DNA of 64,000 nt from Pyruvatibacter sp. HU-CL02332. Lineage in GTDB: Bacteria; Pseudomonadota; Alphaproteobacteria; CGMCC-115125. Under the pieces are notes generated by a model, which did not search any database, was not told where the DNA came from, and saw only the letters and a program-made list of their open reading frames with translations. Where the stretch lies: NCBI RefSeq assembly GCF_040362765.1, contig NZ_BAABWK010000001.1, forward strand, positions 62,001 to 126,000. Reading direction: 5' to 3'. How positions within the stretch are numbered: the stretch's first letter is position 1; each line of letters starts with the position of its first letter. The translations under genes were made by a program, and so were the position numbers. Of this stretch, positions 9,430 to 18,075 are shown piece after piece.

Positions 9430-11373
9430 CTATTCAGCGGCAGCCGCTGTAGCCACCTTGGCGTGCGGCGGCAGCGCTTCCTCGGCAAGCAGCCTTGCGG
9501 CTTCTTCCAGCGGCAGAATGGTCTGCGCCTTGGAACCAAGTCGGCGGATCGCGACGGTGCGTTCCTCTTCTTCGCGCTGACCAACCACCAGCAAGGCCGG
9601 AACCTTTGCCAGAGAGTGCTCACGCACCTTGTAGTTTATCTTCTCATTGCGGAAATCAGAGTCCACGTTGAGGCCGTGGCGCTTGAGCACCTCGACAACT
9701 TCGCGGCCATATCCATCCGCATCAGACGTGATGGTGGCCACCACGCATTGCAGCGGCGCCAGCCACAGCGGGAAACGTCCTGCATGGTGCTCAATCAGGA
9801 TGCCGAGGAACCGTTCGAGTGACCCGAACAGCGCCCGGTGGATCATGACCGGCACATGCTTGTCGCCGTCCTCACCGATGTAGAATGAGCCAAGACGACC
9901 CGGCAGATTGAAGTCCAGTTGCACGGTGCCGCATTGCCAGTCACGCCCAATGGCATCGCGCAGAACGAACTCGATCTTGGGGCCATAGAAAGCACCCTCG
10001 CCTTCGTTCAGTTCATACTCGAGACCTGTCGCCTCAATGGCGGTCCTGAGAGACGCTTCCGCCTTGTCCCAGACTTCATCTGAACCGACGCGCTTTTCAG
10101 GCCGGTCAGAGAATTTGAGCCGCACGTCCTCAAAGCCGAAATCGCGGTAGATCGACAAAATGAGATTGGTGACCGTCACGCATTCATCCGTGATCTGCTC
10201 ATCCGTGCAGAAGATGTGCGCATCATCCTGTGTGAAGTGACGCACACGCATCATGCCGTGCAACGCGCCGGACGGCTCATACCGATGGCACTTGCCGAAC
10301 TCTGCAAACTTGAGCGGCAACTCGCGATAGCTGCGCAGCCCATGCTTGAAGACCTGCACATGACCCGGGCAGTTCATCGGCTTGAGACAGAACGTACGGT
10401 CATCCGGTGTCACGGATGTGTACATGTTCTCGCCAAACTTCTCCCAGTGACCGGACTTTTCCCACAGGGATTTGTCCATCACGTCAGGCGTGTTGATTTC
10501 CTGATACCCGGCCTTTGTCTGCTGATCACGCATGTAGTCGATCAGCGTCTGGAACATCCGCCAGCCATGGGGGTGCCAGAAGATGGACCCCGGTCCCTCT
10601 TCCTGGAAATGAAACAGGTTCATTTCGCGACCCAGCTTACGGTGATCGCGCTTTTCTGCTTCTTCCAGCATCGTCAGATGACGCTTGAGGTCTTTCTCGT
10701 TTGCCCAGGCTGTGCCGTAAATGCGCTGAAGCTGCGCATTGTTGCTGTCGCCACGCCAATAGGCGCCGGCAAGCTTGGTCAGCTTGAAGGCTTTGCCCAC
10801 GCGACCCGTGGACGGCAGATGCGGCCCGCGGCAAAGGTCCTTCCAGTCGCCCTGACGATAGACCGTAATCTCGTCGCTCTCAGGCAGGTCTGAAATGATC
10901 TCGGCCTTGTAGGCCTCACCAATGGACTTGAAGTGCTCAATCGCCTCATTGCGATCCCACACTTCGCGCGTGATGGCTTCGTCACGGTCGACGATCTCGG
11001 CCATGCGTTTTTCGATCTTCTCAAAATCATCCGTCGAGAAAGGTTCCTCGCGGGCAAAGTCATAGAAGAAGCCGTTTTCGATGTTCGGCCCGATGGTGAC
11101 CTGGGTGCCTGGAAACAGTTCCTGCACTGCCTCGGCCAATACGTGCGCCGTATCATGGCGGATGACCTCGACACCTTCAGGTTCATCGCGCGTCACAAGC
11201 CGCACGGTGGCGTCCTTTTCAATCGGGCGCGTCAGATCCCAAAGCTCGCCGTCCACATCAATCAGGACGACTTTCTTGGCCAGTGATTTTGAAATGTCTT
11301 CCGCAAGCGCCAGTCCTGTGACGGCGTCTGGGAATTCACGAATAGATTTATCGGGGAGCGTCAGCTTGACCAT
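9430..11373 (-). CDS. thrS: Threonyl-tRNA synthetase
   Basis: A 647-residue class II synthetase that charges tRNA-Thr. Seen in order: N-terminal TGS domain ([20 protein letters not shown]), the editing domain with [11 protein letters not shown] and [11 protein letters not shown], catalytic core with motif 2 [17 protein letters not shown] and zinc-site residues around MNCPGH, motif 3 near [15 protein letters not shown], and the C-terminal anticodon-binding domain ([19 protein letters not shown]). ATG 11373 is preceded by a strong GGAGGAGAGGG. Length is normal for bacterial ThrRS. Confidence 0.98.
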   Translation of the reverse strand: MVKLTLPDKSIREFPDAVTGLALAEDISKSLAKKVVLIDVDGELWDLTRPIEKDATVRLVTRDEPEGVEVIRHDTAHVLAEAVQELFPGTQVTIGPNIENGFFYDFAREEPFSTDDFEKIEKRMAEIVDRDEAITREVWDRNEAIEHFKSIGEAYKAEIISDLPESDEITVYRQGDWKDLCRGPHLPSTGRVGKAFKLTKLAGAYWRGDSNNAQLQRIYGTAWANEKDLKRHLTMLEEAEKRDHRKLGREMNLFHFQEEGPGSIFWHPHGWRMFQTLIDYMRDQQTKAGYQEINTPDVMDKSLWEKSGHWEKFGENMYTSVTPDDRTFCLKPMNCPGHVQVFKHGLRSYRELPLKFAEFGKCHRYEPSGALHGMMRVRHFTQDDAHIFCTDEQITDECVTVTNLILSIYRDFGFEDVRLKFSDRPEKRVGSDEVWDKAEASLRTAIEATGLEYELNEGEGAFYGPKIEFVLRDAIGRDWQCGTVQLDFNLPGRLGSFYIGEDGDKHVPVMIHRALFGSLERFLGILIEHHAGRFPLWLAPLQCVVATITSDADGYGREVVEVLKRHGLNVDSDFRNEKINYKVREHSLAKVPALLVVGQREEEERTVAIRRLGSKAQTILPLEEAARLLAEEALPPHAKVATAAAAE

Positions 11374-11468
11374 CCCTCTCCTCCTCATTCTCTGCACACA
11401 ATGCAGGTAAGCCCGAGAGCGTTAGTGGTGTGGGACAAATGGAGTCCCTATGAATGCGGACCCGTTTT

Positions 11469-11774
11469 CTACTCGGGATACTTTTCCCGAATATGGGCAC
11501 CGGTCCAGCGCCCGTACTTCCAGGGAGTAAGGGCACTTACATGCTCCAACTCCTCAGGAACCGGATCGAACCCCTGTGTGCCCCACGGATGGCACCTCAG
11601 AATGCGCGATACGGCTAACCAGCCGCCTTTCCAGACACCGTGATGCGTAATCGCCTCCTGTGCATAGTCAGAACAGGTCGGCAGATGGCGGCAACGCGGC
11701 CCCAAGAAGGGCGACACGGCGTTCCTATAAACCCAGATGAGGCCTAAGGCCAAATACTTAAACGGATTAGGCAT
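11469..11774 (-). CDS. yidD: Membrane protein insertion efficiency factor YidD
   Basis: A 101-residue protein with the YidD signature: an amphipathic N-terminus ([31 protein letters not shown]) with the conserved Cys-rich RCRxxPTCSxYA segment, then [16 protein letters not shown] and GFDPVPE. It sits peripherally at the inner membrane and aids YidC-dependent insertion. It lies just upstream of thrS on the same strand. A TTAA-N7-TTAA element sits 38 bases before its start. Confidence 0.95.
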   Translation of the reverse strand: MPNPFKYLALGLIWVYRNAVSPFLGPRCRHLPTCSDYAQEAITHHGVWKGGWLAVSRILRCHPWGTQGFDPVPEELEHVSALTPWKYGRWTGAHIREKYPE

Positions 11775-11811
11775 CGCCGTTACTCATAGTGTCCACGCTA
11801 GGCGGACAGGA

Positions 11812-11826
11812 TTAATCATGTGTTAA
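11812..11826. promoter_or_regulatory. Candidate CtrA box upstream of yidD
   Basis: TTAATCATGTGTTAA matches the full CtrA recognition pattern TTAA-N7-TTAA, and is followed by CCC. It lies 38 bp upstream of the yidD ATG, within promoter distance. Assignment rests on pattern match only. Confidence 0.4.
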
Positions 11827-11865
11827 CCCCATCCGCCGATCGGAGCAATCACCCCGCGCGCAGCC

Positions 11866-12576
11866 CTAATATGCGAAACGGACACCCGCAACAAAGGATG
11901 TTGCGTCCGTATCTTCCCCGTGTGCACGGGCAAAGTCGGCCGTCTCACCCAGTTTCGCCTCGTAGTTGACGCCCACATAAGGCGACAGCCCGCCCGTGAC
12001 CACGTAGTGGAACCGCAAACCCGCCTCGACCTTAGAAAAACCCGCACCAATCTCACGTGCCTGATTCTCGCTGGCGCTGATGTCCAGCTCCACCAAAGGC
12101 TGCGCAAACACACGCCGGGTCAGGAAGACTTCGGTCTCAGCTTCCATCCGGAACGCCACATCTCCATCGTCAGACAGATAGGCATTGCCCTCAAACTCGA
12201 TCCACTGCTCAAGCAGCCCGGTGAGGCCCAATGCCAGATGCGTGGTCTCGGGATCCGGTGCCAGATCGTGACGGATACCGGCCTGGACATCGAAGAAGTC
12301 CGAGATCGGTTTGCGGTAGAGCAGATGCACCTCGGAGCCTTCGAACTGGCCACCGCCGGTGCTGCGTTCAGCTTCGATCCCGAGCACCACCTTGTGGTCG
12401 TCATTGCCGATCACGAGATCACCTTCAACAAACCCCACATCGTCCCCGTCCTGAACGCGGTATTCAAGACGCTCTATGGAGACGTGAGTGAGGATCATAT
12501 TGTCCATCTCTGCCGCAGCTGCCGGCAAAATGAACGTCGCGAGCACACAGCCCGCTGCCAATACAGGCCACCGCAT
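11866..12576 (-). CDS. copB: Copper resistance protein B (outer-membrane CopB/PcoB)
   Basis: A 236-residue protein with signal peptide MRWPVLAAGCVLATFILPAAAAE and beta-barrel-like alternation to a terminal aromatic (FVAGVRFAY). CopB/PcoB motifs are seen in SIERLEYR, LVELDISASENQAREIGAGFSKVEAGLRFHY and SPYVGVNYEAKLG. Compared with classical CopB it lacks the long Met/His-rich N-terminal domain. The ATG overlaps the copA stop (TGATG), so it is translationally coupled. It is the last gene of the copper operon and likely mediates copper handling at the outer membrane. Confidence 0.9.
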   Translation of the reverse strand: MRWPVLAAGCVLATFILPAAAAEMDNMILTHVSIERLEYRVQDGDDVGFVEGDLVIGNDDHKVVLGIEAERSTGGGQFEGSEVHLLYRKPISDFFDVQAGIRHDLAPDPETTHLALGLTGLLEQWIEFEGNAYLSDDGDVAFRMEAETEVFLTRRVFAQPLVELDISASENQAREIGAGFSKVEAGLRFHYVVTGGLSPYVGVNYEAKLGETADFARAHGEDTDATSFVAGVRFAY

Positions 12577-14306
12577 CAGTGATGTGCTCCTGAGACAGCA
12601 TCCGCATTGGCCATGCCCCAGAGCTTTTCAAGTTCCGGGTCAATCATCGCGGTGTCTTCAGGGCCACCCTCCACAATGACCTTGCGGAACATGCCCGCGG
12701 CCATGTGGTACATGAGGTGGCAATGAAACGCCCACTGCCCCGGCGCATCAACCTCGACATCCGCCGAGATGGTGACATTGGGCGGCACCGTCAGCACATG
12801 CTTGAGCGGGTTCCACTTGCCCGCTCCCACATCAACGATTTTCCACATGCCATGCAGGTGCATGGGATGCGCCATCATGGTCTCATTGATGAAGGTGAAG
12901 CGTACGCGCTCTCCATACTGAAGCCGAAGAGGTTCTGCCTCTGACAGCTTCTTGCCATTGATGGACCACATATAGCGCTCCATGTTGCCCGTGAGCCGCA
13001 GCCTGATCTCGCGATCATAGGGCCGCTCATCGTAGAGCGGTTCCTGCGCCCGCAGATCTGCGAGCGACAGAAACTTGCCGCCATTGGCTGCATCCGGTTC
13101 AAGCCCCGAGCCGGGCGCATAAAACGGGTCATCATCCTCCCCGGACATCATGGCACCCATGTCATGGCCCATGGCCGCATGATCCATTTTGGAGTGATCC
13201 ATGCTGCCCATGCCGTGACCCATGGCCGCATGGTCCATCTTTGAGTGGTCCATGCCCTCCATCGATCCATGATCCATGTCGGCCATGGTCAGACGAGGCG
13301 GGTCGCGAAGGTCCGGGACCTCGCCGGACATGCCCTCGCGCGGGGCAAGCGTGCCGCGGGCAAACCCGTCGCGCGCCATGGTTTCCGCAAAGATGGTGAA
13401 AGCCTTGTCCTCGCGCGGACGCACGATGACATCATAGGTTTCAGCAACAGCAATGCGGAATTCATCCACCGGCACAGGGCGCACATTATTGGCGTCCGCC
13501 TGCACCACGGTCATCTTGAGGCCGGGAATGCGCACATCAAAAAACGTCATCGCCGACGCATTGATGAACCGCAGACGGATACGCTCACCCGGCGCGAACA
13601 GGCCGGTCCAGTTCTGGTCAGCGTTCTGCCCGTTCATCAGATAGGTGTAACCCTGCACGTCGGAGATATCAGACGGCATCATCCGCATCTCGCCCCAGTC
13701 CAGCCGGTCCGAAATCGTCGCATCAAGCCCGTCCTGTTCAGCGTCGCGGAAGAACTCGCCAACGGTGCGCTGAATACCGTTGTAGTAATCCGGTGACCGC
13801 TTGAGATTGCGGAACACCTGCATCGGGCTGTCTTCGTGCCAGTCAGACAGAACCACCACATGGTCCCGGTCATAGCGGAACGGTTCGCGGCCTTCAGGTT
13901 CAATGATGATTGGGCCATACATGCCCGCCCCTTCCTGCAATCCGGAATGGGAGTGGTACCAATAGGTCCCTGCCTTGGGCGCCTTGAAGCGATAGGTGAA
14001 TGTTTCACCCGGCTTGATGCCGGGAAAACTCATGCCCGGCACACCGTCCTGATCAAACGGCAGCACGAAGCCATGCCAGTGGATCGAGGTATCCACCTTG
14101 AGTGTGTTGGTGACATTGATGGTGAGATCTTCGCCTTCCTTGAACCGAAGCAGCGGTGCCGGCACCTGGCCGTTGATGGCAAAGCCGTCAACGGACTGGC
14201 CGGACACATCAAGCGAGATTGGCCCCACTTCCAGATCATAGGTACCAGCAACAGCCGGGGTAATCCCCAGAAGCAGGCATAAGGTTGTCAGGATACGGAG
14301 TTTCAT
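12576..14306 (-). CDS. copA: Periplasmic multicopper oxidase CopA
   Basis: A 576-residue multicopper oxidase of the CopA/PcoA resistance family, which oxidises Cu(I) in the periplasm. All four copper-ligand blocks are present: HWHGFVLPFDQDGVPG, YWYHSHSGLQEG, HPMHLHGMW and WAFHCHLMYHMAAGM. Between cupredoxin domains lies a Met/His-rich insert (GSMEGMDHSKMDHAAMGHG and a second copy), a probable copper-loading loop. The N-terminal signal is Sec-like (MKLRILTTLCLLLGITPAVAG) and no twin-arginine is visible, unlike typical CopA. ATG 14306 follows GGAG by nine bases; a GTG at 14312 is too close to that site. Confidence 0.95.
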   Translation of the reverse strand: MKLRILTTLCLLLGITPAVAGTYDLEVGPISLDVSGQSVDGFAINGQVPAPLLRFKEGEDLTINVTNTLKVDTSIHWHGFVLPFDQDGVPGMSFPGIKPGETFTYRFKAPKAGTYWYHSHSGLQEGAGMYGPIIIEPEGREPFRYDRDHVVVLSDWHEDSPMQVFRNLKRSPDYYNGIQRTVGEFFRDAEQDGLDATISDRLDWGEMRMMPSDISDVQGYTYLMNGQNADQNWTGLFAPGERIRLRFINASAMTFFDVRIPGLKMTVVQADANNVRPVPVDEFRIAVAETYDVIVRPREDKAFTIFAETMARDGFARGTLAPREGMSGEVPDLRDPPRLTMADMDHGSMEGMDHSKMDHAAMGHGMGSMDHSKMDHAAMGHDMGAMMSGEDDDPFYAPGSGLEPDAANGGKFLSLADLRAQEPLYDERPYDREIRLRLTGNMERYMWSINGKKLSEAEPLRLQYGERVRFTFINETMMAHPMHLHGMWKIVDVGAGKWNPLKHVLTVPPNVTISADVEVDAPGQWAFHCHLMYHMAAGMFRKVIVEGGPEDTAMIDPELEKLWGMANADAVSGAHH

Positions 14307-14312
14307 GACCAC

Positions 14313-14909
14313 TTACTCCACGTCGACCGTGCCAACCATGCCAGCCGCATAATGGCCCGGCACGTTGCACGCAAACTCGATGTCACCGCCGGACGTGAAT
14401 GTCCAGACAATGTCACCGCTCTTGCCCGGCTCAAGCAACACGCTGTTGGGATGATCGTGGCTCATGACATGACCATCATCACCCATGGGCATGTTCATCA
14501 TCTCATGATTGATGTGATCGCCCATGAGCACGCCATGCTGCTGCATCATCATCATCTCGCCTTGATGGGCCTCGTGATAGGAGGGCGTGCCCAGGTTGAA
14601 CTCATGAACCAACGTGCCGCGATTGGAGATTTTGAATTGAATGGTCTCACCTGCTGACACCGATAGCGTTTCCGGTTCGAAATAGTTGTCACCCATGACG
14701 ATCTCGATGACCCGGTCAGCATCCGCCAACTTGCCCGGTTTGCCGAAAGACATGGGGCCGGCCATCGCCGCCTCACCGCCATGCATCGAGCCATGCCCGG
14801 CGCCATGATGATGGTCCCCTGAACCGGCAGCATGTGCGCTCCCGATAGAGACTATGGCAAATGCTGCGATAAGCGAGGGAAGCTGATGAAAACGAGTTTT
14901 GATAGACAT
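14313..14909 (-). CDS. Periplasmic cupredoxin (plastocyanin/azurin-like), Met/His-rich
   Basis: A 198-residue exported blue-copper-type protein starting at ATG 14909 with GGAG upstream. A signal peptide ends near SAHA-A and is followed by a His-rich linker (GDHHHGAGHGSMHGG). The cupredoxin domain shows NYFEPETLSVSAGETIQFKI, LVHEFNLG (first His ligand) and EFACNVPGHYAAGM (Cys, His, Met ligands). An inserted Met/His segment (EMMMMQQHGVLMGDHIN) adds potential Cu(I) sites. It ends six bases before copA and probably passes copper to that oxidase. Confidence 0.92.
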   Translation of the reverse strand: MSIKTRFHQLPSLIAAFAIVSIGSAHAAGSGDHHHGAGHGSMHGGEAAMAGPMSFGKPGKLADADRVIEIVMGDNYFEPETLSVSAGETIQFKISNRGTLVHEFNLGTPSYHEAHQGEMMMMQQHGVLMGDHINHEMMNMPMGDDGHVMSHDHPNSVLLEPGKSGDIVWTFTSGGDIEFACNVPGHYAAGMVGTVDVE

Positions 14910-15013
14910 GAAAGGCTCCGCATATGAGCGCGAGGCGTCCCGGTCGGGCACGCTGGCGCAGATGAATTGTCTGAAAGGCTTAAGCTGAAGCTGCCGTCGA
15001 AAACGGCAGCGAC

Positions 15014-15352
15014 TTAGCCCAGACGGGGCGGAGGTGGGTCGAGTGCGTAGATCCTGCCGACACTCACCGGGGCATAGGCAGCCTCGAACGATGCGTGGAC
15101 CCAAGGCTGCGCAACGCGCAACGGACCCAACGCGGTTTTGATACCGACCATGCAGGATGCTGCCAGGGGACAGAGGCGAAGTTTGGCGGCGTCCTTGTCC
15201 GGGTCTTCGGGCATGTCGTGGCCTGTATGATCCATCGCCATCATGTCACAGCCAAAAGCGTGCGCGCCCGCCATCTCAGCAGATGCAAGAGCAGGCGCAG
15301 CGGCAGTGACCAGAATCAGGACGGCCAGACATTTGGCGATAAGGAAACGCAT
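15014..15352 (-). CDS. Small exported Met/His/Cys protein (DUF2946-like), first gene of copper operon
   Basis: A 112-residue protein with signal peptide MRFLIAKCLAVLILVTAAAPALA, then HAFGCDMMAMDHTGHDMPED and LCPLAASCMVG, ending in DPPPPRLG, a tail typical of DUF2946-like copper-locus proteins. It likely binds copper in the periplasm. An in-frame ATG at 15367 exists, but the CueR-type promoter places the transcription start at about 15352, the A of the second ATG, so the mRNA is probably leaderless. No ribosome site precedes it at proper spacing. Confidence 0.75.
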   Translation of the reverse strand: MRFLIAKCLAVLILVTAAAPALASAEMAGAHAFGCDMMAMDHTGHDMPEDPDKDAAKLRLCPLAASCMVGIKTALGPLRVAQPWVHASFEAAYAPVSVGRIYALDPPPPRLG

Positions 15353-15358
15353 GGCAGA

Positions 15359-15389
15359 AAGATGCACCTTCCAGCGGGGGGAAGGTCAA
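15359..15389 (-). promoter_or_regulatory. CueR/MerR-type copper-responsive promoter
   Basis: On the minus strand, -35 TTGACC (15389-15384) and -10 CATCTT (15364-15359) are separated by 19 bp, the over-long spacer diagnostic of MerR-family promoters. Between them lies a perfect 7-7-7 dyad, ACCTTCC and GGAAGGT (15366-15372 and 15380-15386). This is close to the E. coli copA promoter recognised by CueR. The -35 overlaps the stop codon of the upstream NifU-like gene. No cueR gene is in the window. Confidence 0.88.
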
Positions 15390-15847
15390 GCAGCACTTTG
15401 GGCTTCAATCTGCCCAATCGCATCCAGTGTCGCCTCAAAGGTGAGCAGGATCGACTGATGGCGGTTGCGGAACTCACGGGCCGGCTGCAGAACTTCAAGG
15501 TCTGCCCACTTGCCCGTCGGCGGAGCCCCCTCTTCCTTCAGCATGGCCCGCATGGCGTCCCGTGCTACTTCAACCTCGTCGCGGGTTGAGCCCACAATAT
15601 GCGCGGCCAGAACGGATGAGGACGCCTGCCCCAGAGCGCAGGCCTGAACCTCATGGGAAAAGTCAGTGACCGTGCCGCCTGCCATCTTGAGATACACGGT
15701 CACTTTGGATCCGCACATCTTGCTGATGGCGGTCGCTGACGCATCCGCATCCTCCAGGACGCCGATGCGGGGGATATCCGCAGCGAGCTCCAGAATGCGG
15801 CGGTTATAGACCTCGTTCAGGCCATTTTCGGTGACTGTTTGGCTCAT
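15386..15847 (-). CDS. NifU/IscU-like iron-sulfur scaffold protein, third Cys missing
   Basis: A 153-residue protein related to SufU/IscU scaffolds, starting at ATG 15847 (MSQTVTENGLNEVYNRRILEL). The first two Cys positions are seen in KMCGSKVTVYLKM and EVQACALGQASSSVLA. At the third site the sequence is EFRNRHQSILLTFEA: His and no Cys. The family occurs beside folE/hisI in many Alphaproteobacteria. Loss of the third ligand means cluster assembly on this protein is uncertain. The stop overlaps the copper promoter. Confidence 0.82.
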   Translation of the reverse strand: MSQTVTENGLNEVYNRRILELAADIPRIGVLEDADASATAISKMCGSKVTVYLKMAGGTVTDFSHEVQACALGQASSSVLAAHIVGSTRDEVEVARDAMRAMLKEEGAPPTGKWADLEVLQPAREFRNRHQSILLTFEATLDAIGQIEAQSAA

Positions 15848-16179
15848 GGCGTTGAATTTGTGCTCAAATTGGCAGAATTCCAAGCCCTCTTGTCATCCAA
15901 CCTGCTGCAACACACGTATGTGTTAACGGTTTCAGACAAGATTTCATCGCGGCTGATATCGCAAATGTGCAATACTGTATGCGCAGTTTAAGCAATGTAG
16001 CACGGGCTTGTCCGTGCCATATATCCACTACCGGCGCGCGTGCCGAATACCAAAAGACTTTGCTGCCAACAGGCTTCGCGCACCGTTTTCACCAATGAAG
16101 CGCCTCGCCGCGCCTCATGCCCGGATGTTTTTCGTTACCGGGACGGGGGGCCGCGCGTGCGCAAGGAAGGACCAGACCG
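15848..16179. other. Intergenic region between NifU-like gene and folE
   Basis: A 332-bp divergent promoter region. It holds a perfect 6-4-6 inverted repeat AACACACGTATGTGTT (15909-15924) and a small hairpin with stem GCACGG/CCGTGC (16000-16017). No convincing sigma-70 promoter or long ORF was found. Confidence 0.4.
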
Positions 16180-16812
16180 ATGGACGCCATGGTTGATAAA
16201 ATGGATGCCACCGACATGACTGAAACAACCGACACCCGCCCAAGCCGCTCCGAAGCCGAAGCGGCAGTGCGTACCCTTATTTCATGGGCCGGTGACAATC
16301 CGGACCGCGAAGGCCTGATCGACACCCCATCACGGGTTGTGCGCGCCTACGAGGAATTCTTCGAAGGCTATGACGAAGACCCTTCTGAAGTGCTGGGCCG
16401 CACATTTGAAGAAGTTGAGGGCTACAACGACATCGTGATGCTTCGCGATATCTCGCTGGAAAGCCACTGTGAGCACCACATGGTGCCGATCCTCGGCAAG
16501 GCGCACATCGCCTACATGCCGATCAATTCGGTTGTGGGCATCTCCAAGCTTGCCCGCGTGATCGAGATCTACGCCAAGCGCCTGCAGACGCAGGAAACCA
16601 TGACAGCTCAGATCGCAGAGACCATTGTCAGCGCTTTGAAGCCTGCCGGTGTTGCTGTGATGATCGAAGCCAAGCACCAGTGCATGACCACCCGCGGCAT
16701 CAAAAAGCCTGATGTAGCCACGATTACGACCCAGTTCACGGGCGTCTTCAAGGACGACCCGCGCATGGAAGAGCGTTTCTTCCGCCTTGTGCGCGGCGAC
16801 CGTAGCTACTAG
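16180..16812 (+). CDS. folE: GTP cyclohydrolase I
   Basis: A 210-residue GTP cyclohydrolase I, first step of tetrahydrofolate synthesis. Key blocks: [37 protein letters not shown] (zinc Cys/His), [20 protein letters not shown] and [12 protein letters not shown] (second zinc Cys). ATG 16180 has GGAAGG nine bases upstream; an upstream in-frame ATG at 16117 would add an unconserved arginine-rich tail. The first 35 residues precede the conserved core. Followed by a strong hairpin and hisI. Confidence 0.97.
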   Translation: MDAMVDKMDATDMTETTDTRPSRSEAEAAVRTLISWAGDNPDREGLIDTPSRVVRAYEEFFEGYDEDPSEVLGRTFEEVEGYNDIVMLRDISLESHCEHHMVPILGKAHIAYMPINSVVGISKLARVIEIYAKRLQTQETMTAQIAETIVSALKPAGVAVMIEAKHQCMTTRGIKKPDVATITTQFTGVFKDDPRMEERFFRLVRGDRSY

Positions 16813-16839
16813 AACCTGTCGCTTCAGACATGATTTCTG

Positions 16840-16868
16840 CGGCCCTGCATATTATGTATGCAGGGCCG
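16840..16868 (+). terminator. Hairpin terminator after folE
   Basis: A 12-bp perfect stem CGGCCCTGCATA (16840-16851) with TATGCAGGGCCG (16857-16868), loop TTATG, tail TTGTTGTTTG. It lies 28 bases after folE and 36 before hisI, so it probably reduces read-through into hisI. Confidence 0.75.
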
Positions 16869-16903
16869 TTGTTGTTTGCAGATGTTATTTGCGAGTTAGA
16901 CCT

Positions 16904-17398
16904 ATGACCACAAAACCTGAATTTGCCCCCCGCGTCACCGTTGAGCAGGTGGAAGAAGGCTACGACCTGGCACCGAAATTCGATGCCAATGGCCTGATGC
17001 CAGTTGTGACCACGGATGTGCATACGGGTGATGTGCTGATGGTCGGCTACATGAACGACGAAGCCTTTGCCAAAGCCATTGAAACAGGCGAAGCGCACTA
17101 CTTTTCGCGCTCGCGTCAGGCCGTCTGGCACAAGGGCGCAACATCCGGCCTGGTGCAGAAGATCGTCGAGCTGCGCATCGATGATGATCAGGACTCTGTC
17201 TGGATGAAAGTGGATGTGGCCGGGTCAGGCGCATCTTGCCACGTGGGCTACATGTCCTGCTTCTATCGCGAAGTGCCCATGGGCGCGCGCGAGACGGAAG
17301 GCGACTTCAAGTCGGTAGTGCTGACCTACAAAGAGGACGCAAAGACGTTCGATCCGGTCGAAGTCTATGGCGACGCGCCGAACCCGACAAAGCTTTAG
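16904..17398 (+). CDS. hisI: Phosphoribosyl-AMP cyclohydrolase
   Basis: A 164-residue HisI, third step of histidine biosynthesis. Seen: GLMPVVTTDVHTGDVLMVGYMNDEAF, HYFSRSRQAVWHKGATSG, the metal-site Asp cluster DDDQDSVWMKVD, and zinc Cys in GASCHVGYMSCFYR. It is monofunctional, without a HisE domain, as usual in Alphaproteobacteria. ATG 16904 begins the conserved N-terminus; the ORF upstream of it overlaps the folE terminator and is not coding. Confidence 0.96.
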   Translation: MTTKPEFAPRVTVEQVEEGYDLAPKFDANGLMPVVTTDVHTGDVLMVGYMNDEAFAKAIETGEAHYFSRSRQAVWHKGATSGLVQKIVELRIDDDQDSVWMKVDVAGSGASCHVGYMSCFYREVPMGARETEGDFKSVVLTYKEDAKTFDPVEVYGDAPNPTKL

Positions 17399-17411
17399 CG
17401 CTGACCCGACA

Positions 17412-17942
17412 CTAGGTCCGTCGACCACCCCACTGGTCCCGGCTCATCTTGCAGAAGAAATGCGGGAGGCCGACGTGATCCCCATGATGGGTGAACACGA
17501 ACCCTGCGCCCTGCATGACTTTCTGGGAGGCAGTGTTACGCACGAGCGTGAAGCACCACGCTTCTTCAAGGCCGGTGCGCTCAAACACATCGTCCACGCA
17601 GGGCCGCGCGAACTCGTGCCCCCGCCCCTGTTTCCAGAACTCAGGCACCACCGCATAGGCCATCTCTACAATTGGCTTGCCGTAAAACAGCACAAGCCGC
17701 AGCCCGGCATAGGCACAAAACCGGTCGGTTTTTTTGTCGGTGATGTGCCAGAGGCCAAAGCCGTGGAGATCCCAGTGGGCCGCCCAGGTGCGTGCAGCAT
17801 GACGGCTTTTTTGCTCGGGAAAGGGCTTGCCGTCGGCGGACAAGGTATCAGTCGCGCGGGCATCTGACTGAATGGCTCTGAGGTCCTGCCAGTCGTCAGG
17901 CTGGAATGGGCGGAAGGCCATGCGATCTGTCTGGAGTTCCAT
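17412..17942 (-). CDS. GNAT family N-acetyltransferase (RimJ/RimL-like)
   Basis: A 176-residue acetyl-CoA-dependent acetyltransferase. The N-terminus LQTDRMAFRPFQPDDWQDL is typical of the RimJ/RimL group. The acetyl-CoA motif A appears as MAYAVVPEFWKQGRGHEFA (Q-x-x-G-x-G type) and the C-terminal strand as NTASQKVMQGAGFVF. The acceptor is unknown. GAGGAG lies upstream of ATG 17942. Convergent with hisI with only 13 bases between. Confidence 0.88.
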   Translation of the reverse strand: MELQTDRMAFRPFQPDDWQDLRAIQSDARATDTLSADGKPFPEQKSRHAARTWAAHWDLHGFGLWHITDKKTDRFCAYAGLRLVLFYGKPIVEMAYAVVPEFWKQGRGHEFARPCVDDVFERTGLEEAWCFTLVRNTASQKVMQGAGFVFTHHGDHVGLPHFFCKMSRDQWGGRRT

Positions 17943-18075
17943 CGCTCACGTCTCCTCAAATTTGTCGCCCAAGAGTGACTTGCACATATGGCCAATGCTG
18001 GCATCCTGCGGCCCACAGCATTGAGTGAGAGTCGCGCGGGCCAAAAGGGCTGCGGACCATAAGGATTTTGAGGCT

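Noticed and set aside
10216-10893. 225-codon open frame opposite thrS
   Set aside because: It lies fully antisense to conserved synthetase core and has no recognisable domain; a GC-rich third-position shadow.
12576-14312. GTG 14312 as the copA start
   Set aside because: Only three bases separate it from GGAG; ATG 14306 has proper spacing.
15966-15992. Eight-codon ORF (MCNTVCAV) before folE as a leader peptide
   Set aside because: No ribosome site, no attenuator-like alternative hairpins, and too short to judge.
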